Shown: positions 1 to 6,365 of the stretch, in pieces | How positions within the stretch are numbered: the stretch's first letter is position 1 | How the letters are laid out: each line of letters opens with the position of its first letter | From: Pyrinomonadaceae bacterium | Lineage (GTDB): Bacteria > Acidobacteriota > Blastocatellia > Pyrinomonadales > Pyrinomonadaceae | Assembly: GCA_013695245.1 (NCBI GenBank) | Contig: JACDAW010000145.1 | Span: 1-8,499, forward strand | DNA length: 8,499 nucleotides | Direction: 5' to 3' | Notes under the pieces: generated by a model | Database searches by the model: none | The model's input: the letters and a program-made list of their open reading frames with translations, nothing else | Told to the model about the DNA's origin: nothing | Translations under genes and position numbers: made by a program

Positions 1-914
1 TCCGCTACTTCGGCGATGTATGCGCCGCCGACGCGCGCCGCAACTTCCAGAAAATAAAAACGTCCGTCTGCGCTGCCCTTAATAAATTCGGCGTGTGTCG
101 CGCCGCACCGGAGTCCGAGAGCAGGAATAAGTTGGCGATTTAATCGCAGCAGTTCTTTGCGTTCATCGGAGTTGCGCCGGAGCGTGAACGAACGAAAAAC
201 GCCGCCCTCGTGCGCCACCTTCATCGGCGGACGCCCGTAGCAATTAGCTTCCGCAAAAATCACGCGCCCGTTATTGAGAAGCGCATCAACGTGAAAAACA
301 TCGCCCGCCACAAAGCGTTCGAGCAGGTAATGAGTGGATCGCTCACGGTGTTTCTCGCGCGCATCGAGGCGTTCAAGCGCGCGCCAGAATGCTTCCGCGT
401 CGTGTAGCTTTTCGATTCCGATGGCGGAAACATCGGCGCGCGGCTTGAGAATCCACGGGGGCGACACACGTCCCATGTAGCTGTGTAAATCTTCGTAGTT
501 GAGCGTGTGGACAAATTCGGGGACGTTGATGCCTGCCTTTTGCGCCGCGACGCGCATCGCCAATTTATCGCGGAATCGGCGCGCCGTTCCGCTACTCATA
601 CCATCAATGCACAGATGTTCGCGGACAAGACTCGCTGTGATCACGTCATACTCTTCAAGCGCGACGATGCGATCAACCTTCACGCGGCGCGCGATCTCGG
701 AGACAAGACGGATGAAAGAATCAGCGTCGGCATCGTTCGGCACGGTGAAAAGATTGTCGAGGCTTTCGCGCGGCCAATCCTCATGCTGCTGCTTCTCTTT
801 CGTCACAAGCACGACGCGCCAACCTTGCCGTTTGCATTCGCGCATAAACTCGCCGCCTTTGAAGAAGCTGGCGAGACAGACGATTGTTGGCGGAAAAGGT
901 CGTGGTTCAATCAC
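1..914 (-). CDS. ATP-grasp domain ligase, C-terminus beyond window edge
   Basis: Reading the minus strand from 914 down to base 1 gives 304 codons without a stop, and the frame is still open at the edge. Residues 10-135 fit the N-terminal pre-ATP-grasp part: IVCLASFFKGGEF near 11-23 and RDKLAMRVAAQKAGINVPEF at 115-134. The ATP-grasp fold follows, with nucleotide-binding Lys157 in WILKPR, LLERFVAGDVFHVDAL at 197-212, AEF at 275-277, and the metal-binding segment FLEVAARVGGAYIAE at 288-302 with Glu290 and Arg294. Family members form an acyl-phosphate from a carboxylate with ATP and join it to an amine or thiol. The substrate cannot be read here, and roughly 100 C-terminal residues are probably missing. 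The GTG at 914 is preferred because it lies just before the conserved start of the fold. A GTG at 932 and a TTG at 947 are in frame, and a TGA (950-948) closes the frame upstream. No good ribosome binding site decides between them. It is divergent from the protease gene. Confidence 0.85.
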   Translation of the reverse strand, partial: MIEPRPFPPTIVCLASFFKGGEFMRECKRQGWRVVLVTKEKQQHEDWPRESLDNLFTVPNDADADSFIRLVSEIARRVKVDRIVALEEYDVITASLVREHLCIDGMSSGTARRFRDKLAMRVAAQKAGINVPEFVHTLNYEDLHSYMGRVSPPWILKPRADVSAIGIEKLHDAEAFWRALERLDAREKHRERSTHYLLERFVAGDVFHVDALLNNGRVIFAEANCYGRPPMKVAHEGGVFRSFTLRRNSDERKELLRLNRQLIPALGLRCGATHAEFIKGSADGRFYFLEVAARVGGAYIAEVA

Positions 915-967
915 AAAGCTCGACTCAAACACTTGGAAAGCTGCCAATCAAGATGCGCCGCAATAAA

Positions 968-980
968 TGTAAACTTTACA
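968..980. repeat. Palindrome TGTAAA-C-TTTACA in divergent intergenic region
   Basis: TGTAAACTTTACA is a perfect 6-1-6 inverted repeat. It lies 54 bases upstream of the ATP-grasp start and about 15 bases downstream of the predicted start point of its promoter, a position where a bound repressor could block transcription. A 6-base-arm palindrome with a fixed spacer is expected about twice by chance in a window this size, so only its position makes it interesting. No regulator is identified. Confidence 0.35.
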
Positions 981-1001
981 GTTCAGGTTGTGGGTAATGA
1001 A

Positions 1002-1030
1002 ATTAGAAGCGTTGACGAATCTTTTGTCAA
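1002..1030 (-). promoter_or_regulatory. Near-consensus sigma-70 promoter for the ATP-grasp gene
   Basis: On the minus strand, TTGACA (1030-1025) is a perfect -35. A 17-base spacer separates it from TCTAAT (1007-1002), which matches the -10 consensus at five of six positions. Transcription would start near 995 and give a leader of about 80 bases before the GTG at 914. The -35 lies inside the inverted repeat at 1010-1032. This is the best promoter in the window by sequence alone; no expression evidence is available. Confidence 0.6.
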
Positions 1031-1032
1031 CG
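1010..1032. repeat. Inverted repeat overlapping the ATP-grasp promoter
   Basis: CGTTGAC (1010-1016) and GTCAACG (1026-1032) are perfect inverse complements. The pairing continues inward through a G-T pair (1017/1025) and two A-T pairs, giving ten pairs around a three-base loop. It covers the -35 and much of the spacer of the minus-strand promoter, so it could be an operator. As RNA on the plus strand it could form a hairpin far upstream of the protease gene. Which role applies cannot be decided here. Confidence 0.5.
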
Positions 1033-1180
1033 AAAGGAGCATAGAACGCAGTTTATCCGGGCGAGCACAAACGCTTCCTAATCGCTTTTCTAGTGTCGCA
1101 CCTAGCCGTTCGGCTGATGTGAACAACATCCCATTGCGGCATACTCCGAGCATCTCAGGTGAGAATCTTGTTTGTTTTCG

Positions 1181-1186
1181 AGGAAG
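1181..1186 (+). promoter_or_regulatory. Ribosome binding site fixing the protease start
   Basis: AGGAAG lies seven bases before the ATG at 1194. The same frame stays open upstream as far as base 507, but there it runs antisense to the ATP-grasp gene and has no family resemblance. This site is therefore the main reason for placing the protease start at 1194. No convincing plus-strand promoter was found between 1033 and 1180. Confidence 0.65.
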
Positions 1187-1193
1187 AAGTAAG

Positions 1194-2135
1194 ATGGAAA
1201 ACGTTAATGACAAATCTAATGGATTAAGCGAACTCTCAGACGATCTGACGGCAGCGGTTGAAAAGGTTAGCGCGCGTGTGGTCGCCATCAACGCGCGCCC
1301 GCGCGTCGCTTCGAGCGGCGTGATGTGGCGTCCGGGCGTGGTGGTTTCCGCCAATCACACGATCCGCCGTGATGAGGAGATCACGATCACGCTGCCTGAC
1401 AACCGCACTGTTTCCGCCACGCTTGCCGGGCGCGATGGGAGCACTGATCTGGCGATTCTTAAAATAGAGAATAATGAAACGCAAGCAATTGAAGTTAGCG
1501 CTCCAGCCGAGATTAAAGTTGGACAACTTGTGCTCGCCGTCGGGCGCACGGGCGGCGAAGGCGTAAGCGCGAGTTTAGGGATCGTTAACGCAGTGCGTGA
1601 TGCGTGGCGAACGTGGCGTGGCGGCGTTATTGATAAGTTTGTGCGTTTGGATTTGAATATCCACTTGGGATTCTCCGGCAGCCCGCTGGTGGATGCAAAG
1701 GGAAGCATTCTCGGCATCAACACGTCGGGACTCGCGCGCGGAAGCGCGATCAGCATTCCAAACTCGACGGTTGACCGAGTTGTTGACGAACTGTTGACGC
1801 GCGGTAGCATTGCGCGTGCATACATCGGCGTCGGGATGCACCCGGTATATCTGCCGGACGCGCTCAGGATCAAATTGAATTTGGAAGGGCGAAGCGGCGT
1901 CATCGTGTTGAGCGTCGAACCAAACGCGCCCGCAGAAAAAGCCGGACTGCTGCTCGGCGATGTGATGGTTGCCCTTGACGACACACCGGTCGGCGATACG
2001 GCCGACGTGCAACGTTTGCTCGCGCCGAAGCGCGTCGGGCAGGAGATAAAGGCAGCCATCATTCGCGGCGGCGAACTGATGGAGTTGACGATCACGGTCG
2101 GCGACCGTCCGCAGAGAAGTCGGCGAAGAGGGTAA
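1194..2135 (+). CDS. HtrA/DegP-like serine protease with PDZ domain, no signal peptide
   Basis: The protein has 313 residues. Residues 17-200 form a trypsin-like S1C fold with an intact catalytic triad by motif: His55 in VVVSANHTI, Asp85 in GSTDLAIL, and Ser161 in GFSGSPLVD, a variant of the usual GNSGGPL. Residues about 208-302 form one PDZ domain (AYIGVGMHPV, GVIVLSVEPNAPAEKAGLLLGDVMVAL), which usually binds C-terminal peptides and gates the protease. The tail is basic (RSRRRG). Unlike periplasmic HtrA proteins, the N-terminus is hydrophilic and acidic, with no signal peptide or membrane segment, so the enzyme is probably cytoplasmic unless exported another way. It is somewhat shorter than typical DegP/DegS-type proteins with signal regions. 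The response-regulator gene follows after 48 bases on the same strand, with no obvious terminator between, which suggests an operon. Proteolytic activity is inferred from the triad. The substrate is unknown. Confidence 0.88.
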   Translation: MENVNDKSNGLSELSDDLTAAVEKVSARVVAINARPRVASSGVMWRPGVVVSANHTIRRDEEITITLPDNRTVSATLAGRDGSTDLAILKIENNETQAIEVSAPAEIKVGQLVLAVGRTGGEGVSASLGIVNAVRDAWRTWRGGVIDKFVRLDLNIHLGFSGSPLVDAKGSILGINTSGLARGSAISIPNSTVDRVVDELLTRGSIARAYIGVGMHPVYLPDALRIKLNLEGRSGVIVLSVEPNAPAEKAGLLLGDVMVALDDTPVGDTADVQRLLAPKRVGQEIKAAIIRGGELMELTITVGDRPQRSRRRG

Positions 2136-2183
2136 CGTGATTATCGCACGAAGCCTCTTATCGCTTCTTAGATTGGAGACAAG

Positions 2184-2828
2184 GTGACGCGCGTGGCAGT
2201 CGTGGCGGCGAGTGAGGTGGTGCGCGCCGGGTTGGAAGCGGTCGTGTCGGCGCGCGATTCTTTTGAGACGGTTGGAAGCTTCGCGGATTTCGCGGAGCTT
2301 GAGCAGGGAATCGAAGATGCGCAACCTGACGTTGTGTTATTGGACATAGATGAGAAGCCGGAAGACAGGCTCGACGCTTTATATTCGCTTGCCCGCGCAT
2401 TCGCTTCCGCACATTTCGTGCTTCTGACTTCGCGTTCGCAAGGAGCGTGGACGATTGACGCGCTGCGCTCCGGCGTGCGCGCGATCTTGGAGCGCGACGC
2501 GATGGCGAGCGAGATCGTGGCGGCCATCGAAGCTGTCAGCAATAATCTCGTCGTCGTTCAAGTTGAGACGATGAACGCGCTATTACCAATCGCATCGCGG
2601 AACGAGCGCGAGATAGATGAATTGCCGGTTGAGAGATTAAGCAATCGTGAGATCGAGGTGTTAGGAATGCTTGCGGAAGGATTGGGCAACAAGATGATCG
2701 CTTATCGTCTCGGCATCTCGGAGCACACCGTTAAGTTTCACGTCGGCTCGATCTTCGGCAAACTCGGCGTCTCCAGTCGCACTGAAGCCGTGACGCTCGG
2801 CATCCGGCAAGGAATGATTATGCTGTAG
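2184..2828 (+). CDS. NarL/FixJ-type regulator with degenerate receiver domain
   Basis: The protein has 214 residues. Residues 1-118 align with a receiver domain through VRAGL (13-17), PDVVLLDID (48-56) and LLTS (80-83), but key positions differ. The acidic pair after the first strand (usually DD) is Ala8-Ala9, and the conserved lysine (usually LKDA) is Arg104 in ERDA. Asp54 and Thr82 remain. Residues 150-212 form a complete LuxR-type DNA-binding domain (LSNREIEVLGMLAEG, NKMIAYRLGISEHTVKFHV, KLGVSSRTEA). Loss of the acidic pair should abolish Mg2+ binding and ordinary phosphorylation, so this is probably a phosphorylation-independent regulator. The start is GTG at 2184, supported by GGAG at 2175-2178. 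It follows the PDZ protease by 48 bases and probably shares its transcript. No cognate kinase is adjacent, since the kinase further right has its own partner. Target genes are unknown. Confidence 0.87.
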   Translation: MTRVAVVAASEVVRAGLEAVVSARDSFETVGSFADFAELEQGIEDAQPDVVLLDIDEKPEDRLDALYSLARAFASAHFVLLTSRSQGAWTIDALRSGVRAILERDAMASEIVAAIEAVSNNLVVVQVETMNALLPIASRNEREIDELPVERLSNREIEVLGMLAEGLGNKMIAYRLGISEHTVKFHVGSIFGKLGVSSRTEAVTLGIRQGMIML

Positions 2829-2861
2829 GCATATGATGAGTGAGGAGACGGTTGATAAACT

Positions 2862-3758
2862 TCAGTCCGCAATCCAAATGCGCGTTTCTTCCCGGTCATG
2901 CTCGCTGCTTGTTGTCCGGCGATCTAACAGCGAACGACAAAAGATATACATCGCCCAGCACTCAACGGCGAACGGCGGAAATCCGAAGTAGCCGAGCACC
3001 GGCATCTCGAAGATTTTAACGTCGCCGAAGTAAGGCACGGTGTATGTCCATTTCGTGATCGCCCAGTAATTCCAAAACTCCCACAACACGCCGCACACCG
3101 CTCCGCTCGCCAAGAGCACCGCAAGTCGGCGATAACTGCCGCGTGCGATGTCGCCAGTGATCGAAGGCGAACTGCGCAAGGCATTAAGCGGATCAAGCAG
3201 CGCGATCCACGAAAGCCACACGACCGGCACAAGCCATTGCGAAACAACGACGAGCGGCAGGATTGCGCCCATTGCGCCGACGAAAATAAGGCCATACAAA
3301 AACGGCTTCGAGATTTTAACAGGACGACGGTTTGATTGATTCTTAAAGAGCGTTGCGCCGAATAGTTCAGCCGTTATAAATAGCGCGGGGAAGATCGTGG
3401 CAAACGCCCAATCGTATCCGACGCGGCGCAGGTAAGGATTCGGCTCAAGGTTATGATAGTGCCACCACAGTTCTAAATCTGATCGCCAAAAACGCGGCGC
3501 GTTGTAGAGTTCAAACAACCACCAGCCGCCGACGGAAACGATTGCCGCCAGCAAAAACTCTTTGCGATTTGAAACGAGCGGAGAACTTCCGCGAAACCTG
3601 TAAAGCAGAGCATCAGCGAAGAGGATAAAGCCCGTCCAGATGACGGGTGTGAACCAGCGCCCGACGAGCGCATCGCCTGAGAACAACAACACCTCTGCGA
3701 GCAAAATGATCGCAAGCCCCGCGTAGCCGTGCGCCGGAAATCTTCTGTGCGCGTCCAT
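2862..3758 (-). CDS. Multi-pass membrane protein of unknown function, internally duplicated
   Basis: The 298-residue protein has about eight hydrophobic segments, near residues 11-30, 37-54, 68-86, 117-138, 153-173, 176-194, 211-233 and 256-276. It has no catalytic motif I recognise. It is rich in aromatics and has two signature stretches, LWEFWNYW (225-232) and LGYFGFPPFAVECWAMY (255-271). The two halves resemble each other. WFTPVIW (35-41) matches WLVPVVW (175-181), Asp49 matches Asp189, FELYN (82-86) matches WEFWN (226-230), and VGYDWAF (113-119) matches LGYFGFP (255-261). The gene thus looks like a fused duplication of a four-helix unit. The ATG at 3758 is preceded by GAGGGAG (complement of 3761-3767) and an extended -10 promoter. 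It is convergent with the regulator gene (33-base gap, no hairpin terminator seen) and divergent from the kinase gene. A transport, lipid or pigment role would be a guess. Confidence 0.8.
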   Translation of the reverse strand: MDAHRRFPAHGYAGLAIILLAEVLLFSGDALVGRWFTPVIWTGFILFADALLYRFRGSSPLVSNRKEFLLAAIVSVGGWWLFELYNAPRFWRSDLELWWHYHNLEPNPYLRRVGYDWAFATIFPALFITAELFGATLFKNQSNRRPVKISKPFLYGLIFVGAMGAILPLVVVSQWLVPVVWLSWIALLDPLNALRSSPSITGDIARGSYRRLAVLLASGAVCGVLWEFWNYWAITKWTYTVPYFGDVKIFEMPVLGYFGFPPFAVECWAMYIFCRSLLDRRTTSSEHDREETRIWIAD

Positions 3759-3785
3759 AACTCCCTCGCGTTAATTGATCCTTCA

Positions 3786-3794
3786 TTTATAGCA
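3786..3794 (-). promoter_or_regulatory. Extended -10 promoter of the membrane protein gene
   Basis: On the minus strand, TGCTATAAA (3794-3786) is an extended -10 (TG-n-TATAAT type, five of six in the hexamer). Transcription would begin near 3779, leaving a leader of about 20 bases that holds the GAGGGAG ribosome binding site before the ATG at 3758. No -35 match is seen at 17 bases, which is common for extended -10 promoters. Confidence 0.5.
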
Positions 3795-3913
3795 CAGGAA
3801 ACACGCGCGCTATCATCGCACATAGAAAATTTTGGTTACAAGAGAAATCCTTAGCGCGTAAACAGAATTTAGAATTCAAACTCACTGGTGACGCGGCCTC
3901 GCGGCGCGAAGCG

Positions 3914-3922
3914 TGTTAAAAT
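3914..3922 (+). promoter_or_regulatory. Extended -10 promoter just before the NtrY-like kinase
   Basis: TGTTAAAAT is an extended -10 (hexamer TAAAAT, five of six). Transcription would start near 3929, only about four bases before the ATG at 3933, giving a nearly leaderless message. This agrees with the absence of a Shine-Dalgarno sequence there. The hexamer sits in the palindrome TTAAAATTTTAA (3916-3927). A second -10-like TAGAAT at 3870-3875 could instead serve the GTG at 3888. Confidence 0.4.
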
Positions 3923-3932
3923 TTTAAATCCT

Positions 3933-6329
3933 ATGAATGCTTCGGAAAGAGACGAATCACATTCAACCGCCGAGATGCCGTCGAAGCGGCGACGAAGCGC
4001 ACCGTGGCTGCTCGGCGCGCTCGTGCTCGTGTTGCTTGCCCTGTTGCTCGCCCAACAGGTCTTCGGAATGTGGACGGTCTTTACGCCGGAAGGCGCGGCG
4101 GATGTTCTTATTCTTTACGGTTTGTCGTCGCTCATCTTCGTCGCTTTCATTATCTTCAGTTTTATCTTGCTGCGCACGCTGTTGAAGTTGCGCCGCGAAC
4201 GCCGCGAGAGTTTGCTCGGCTCAAAGATCAAGACGCGCCTCGTCGTTTATTTTATCGCCGGAAGCCTCTTGCCGATCACGGCGATGGCGACCTTTTCGTT
4301 CTTCTTCCTCAATCGTTCGCTTGAGAAATGGTTTAACCGCTTGCCGGAAGATGTGGTCACGGAAGCGCACGCCGCGCAAGCCTACGATACGCAAAAACAG
4401 CAGGAGAATTTACGCGACAACGTTGCGCTCGTCGCTTCCGTCATCAACGCGCATCAATCATCTGAAAATGCTTCTCCAAACTTCGACAACTTGCGGCAGA
4501 GCGCACGACTCGCCGCATTGCAGCTCGTCTCGAATAGCGGCGAGGTGTTGCAGAGTTCGGTTGACGATGCAACCGTTTCTAATACGGGCGGCACGGGAGC
4601 GCAAGAGCGAAACGAACTTGAGCGAGTGATGGGCGAAGCGCGACGGTTCCATGTTGAGCGCGGCGCGGAAGCTGTTTCGGCAACAGATAACCGCGCCTTT
4701 CATACGGCCGTGTTTCCGCTCGGCGTTGACAAAATGTTGATCGCCGCGCGCGCCAACGAAAGTAATAGAAGTCTTGACCGGATCGTTGAAGGCTCGGAAA
4801 CTTTCGCCGCACTGCGGGCGCGGCAAAGGCGTGTGCGGATGGTGGGTTTATCAACGCTAGGTTTGATGACGCTATTGCTGCTCTTCGCCGCAACGTGGAC
4901 GGCGCTTCACCTTGCCAGTGGTATCGCCGCGCCCGTCCGCGCGCTCGCTGAGGCGGCGGACGAAGTGGCGCGCGGCAATCTCTCGCATCGCGTTAATACA
5001 ACTTCAAGCGATGAACTCGCGTTGCTGGCCGAATCTTTTAACGGCATGACGGCACAGCTCGAAGAGAATCGCGGGCGCATTGAAGCCGGAGCATCAGAGT
5101 TGCGCGAAAAGAATCAAGCGCTCGCCGAACGCCGCAACTACATTGAAACGATTCTCGAATCACTTTCAACCGGCGTCGTCTCACTCGACGAGCGCAATCG
5201 CGTGACGACGATCAACGCGGCGGCGCTTGCTATATTGCATTTAAAAGAGCTTCCGCCTTCGACATCAGCTCTGTCAGAGATCGTAAGCTCTGAGAATTTC
5301 GCAGTGCTCAATCGCGTTGTCGCGCGTGCGCGCCGCGTGGGTCGCGCCGCCGAGCAGACGAATCTGGCGCGCTCTACGCTCGCCGCCTCCGAAGGCGTTT
5401 CGTTCGTTCCGGTCGCTATTTCCGCGACTGCCTTGAAAGCCGGAGAAGAAGCGGAAGCGCGTGGTGCCGTTCTGGTCATTGAAGACTTGACGGAACTACT
5501 CGCCGCGCAGCGCTCCGCCGCGTGGAGTGAGGTTGCACGCCGCATGGCGCACGAAATAAAAAATCCGCTCACCCCGATCCAGCTTTCCGCCGAACGCATC
5601 CGTCGCCATTTTCGTAAAACGAACGATGATGTTTACGCGGGCGCATCGCACAACTCGGAAGTGAACCGCGAGCGCGTCGAAGAGTTGATCGAGACGTGTA
5701 CGAACACAATCACGCGCGAGGTATCGAGCCTGAAAAAGATGGTTGATGAGTTTGCGCACTTTGCGCGTTTGCCGAAAGCGCAATTGAAACCCGGTGATTT
5801 GAACGAAGCGGTGCAACAGGCAATCGGGCTGTATGAAGAAAGACTAAACGATGTCCACATCGAAGTTCGTCTTGCGTGGACGCTGCCGCCGCTGATGCTT
5901 GATGCCGGACAAATCCGTCGTGTTGTCATTAACCTGATCGACAATGCGTTGGAAGCGTTGGCGGATGTGGAAGGTGAACGCCGGATTCGCGTTGCGACGG
6001 GACACGATCCGGCGCGCGGGCTTCTGCTCGTCGAGGTTGCCGACACGGGACACGGTATCAACGCGGGGGATTTTCAGCGCCTCTTTCAGCCGTATTTCTC
6101 TACACGCGGGCGCGGCACAGGGCTGGGTCTAGCAATCGTCAATCGCATCATCGCCGAGCATGACGGACGAATCTATGCCGCTTCCAATCATCCGCGCGGA
6201 GCGAAATTCGTCATCGAATTACCGGCGGTTGAGGAAACACGAAAAATCACTGACGAACGCGAAACAATGAACGACGAACGAGAAGCATCACCGAGCGTTT
6301 CCCAAAAGTACAATTCATCGGTTGTTTAA
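3933..6329 (+). CDS. ntrY: NtrY-like membrane sensor histidine kinase
   Basis: With the ATG at 3933 the protein has 798 residues. Membrane segments lie near 25-45, 56-80 and 102-126, the last followed by the NtrY-typical FLNRSLEKWFNRLPEDVV. An extracytoplasmic sensor region spans about 127-302 and a fourth membrane segment 303-327. A HAMP domain (328-382), a PAS domain (about 402-525) and a HisKA domain follow. The phospho-accepting His540 lies in RRMAHEIKNPLTPIQL. The ATPase domain has the N-box NLIDNALEA (667-675, Asn671), DTGHGI (704-709), FQPYFSTR (718-725) and GRGTGLGLAIV (726-736). It should sense a signal at the membrane and phosphorylate the NtrX-like protein encoded 36 bases downstream. 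The HisKA helices are separated by a polar insert (about 561-580), and a hydrophilic tail of about 30 residues follows the ATPase domain. An in-frame GTG at 3888 would add 15 residues. I prefer 3933 because a promoter-like element lies between the two. The symbol rests on domain order and the neighbour, and the sensed signal need not be nitrogen. Confidence 0.88.
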   Translation: MNASERDESHSTAEMPSKRRRSAPWLLGALVLVLLALLLAQQVFGMWTVFTPEGAADVLILYGLSSLIFVAFIIFSFILLRTLLKLRRERRESLLGSKIKTRLVVYFIAGSLLPITAMATFSFFFLNRSLEKWFNRLPEDVVTEAHAAQAYDTQKQQENLRDNVALVASVINAHQSSENASPNFDNLRQSARLAALQLVSNSGEVLQSSVDDATVSNTGGTGAQERNELERVMGEARRFHVERGAEAVSATDNRAFHTAVFPLGVDKMLIAARANESNRSLDRIVEGSETFAALRARQRRVRMVGLSTLGLMTLLLLFAATWTALHLASGIAAPVRALAEAADEVARGNLSHRVNTTSSDELALLAESFNGMTAQLEENRGRIEAGASELREKNQALAERRNYIETILESLSTGVVSLDERNRVTTINAAALAILHLKELPPSTSALSEIVSSENFAVLNRVVARARRVGRAAEQTNLARSTLAASEGVSFVPVAISATALKAGEEAEARGAVLVIEDLTELLAAQRSAAWSEVARRMAHEIKNPLTPIQLSAERIRRHFRKTNDDVYAGASHNSEVNRERVEELIETCTNTITREVSSLKKMVDEFAHFARLPKAQLKPGDLNEAVQQAIGLYEERLNDVHIEVRLAWTLPPLMLDAGQIRRVVINLIDNALEALADVEGERRIRVATGHDPARGLLLVEVADTGHGINAGDFQRLFQPYFSTRGRGTGLGLAIVNRIIAEHDGRIYAASNHPRGAKFVIELPAVEETRKITDERETMNDEREASPSVSQKYNSSVV
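6252..6293 (+). repeat. 21-base imperfect tandem repeat in the kinase tail
   Basis: GACGAACGCGAA (6252-6263) recurs as GACGAACGAGAA (6273-6284), 11 of 12 identical at a period of 21 bases. It encodes the similar peptides TDERE and NDERE in the polar C-terminal extension of the kinase, after the conserved ATPase domain. It is probably a slippage product in a weakly constrained tail. Confidence 0.5.
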
Positions 6330-6365
6330 ATTATTGTTTCTTAGAAGTCTGTCATCCTTTCTGTT

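Noticed and set aside
1007..1016. AAGCGTTGAC shared with 7789-7798, both in intergenic regions
   Set aside because: Dozens of repeated 10-mers are expected in a window of this size, so the match has no weight alone.
507..1193. Long upstream extension of the protease reading frame back to base 507
   Set aside because: Bases 507-914 are antisense to the ATP-grasp gene, the extension resembles no family, and a good ribosome binding site precedes the ATG at 1194.
2141..2164. Two copies of TTATCGC, 17 bases apart, between protease and regulator
   Set aside because: The repeat is too short to separate from chance, and no promoter accompanies it.
1355..2324. Long minus-strand open frames opposite the protease gene
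   Set aside because: They are composition-driven antisense frames over a gene with clear protease and PDZ motifs, and their translations are arginine- and serine-rich without motifs.
2829..2861. Possible bidirectional terminator between convergent genes
   Set aside because: No hairpin with a T-run could be found in the 33-base gap.
2834..2995. Small plus-strand frame starting ATGATGAGTGAGGAG
   Set aside because: It lies almost wholly antisense to the membrane protein gene, and its translation shows no recognisable domain.
3842..3870. TTACAA-17-TAAACA-like promoter for the kinase gene
   Set aside because: Only three of six bases match in each hexamer, weaker than the extended -10 at 3914-3922.
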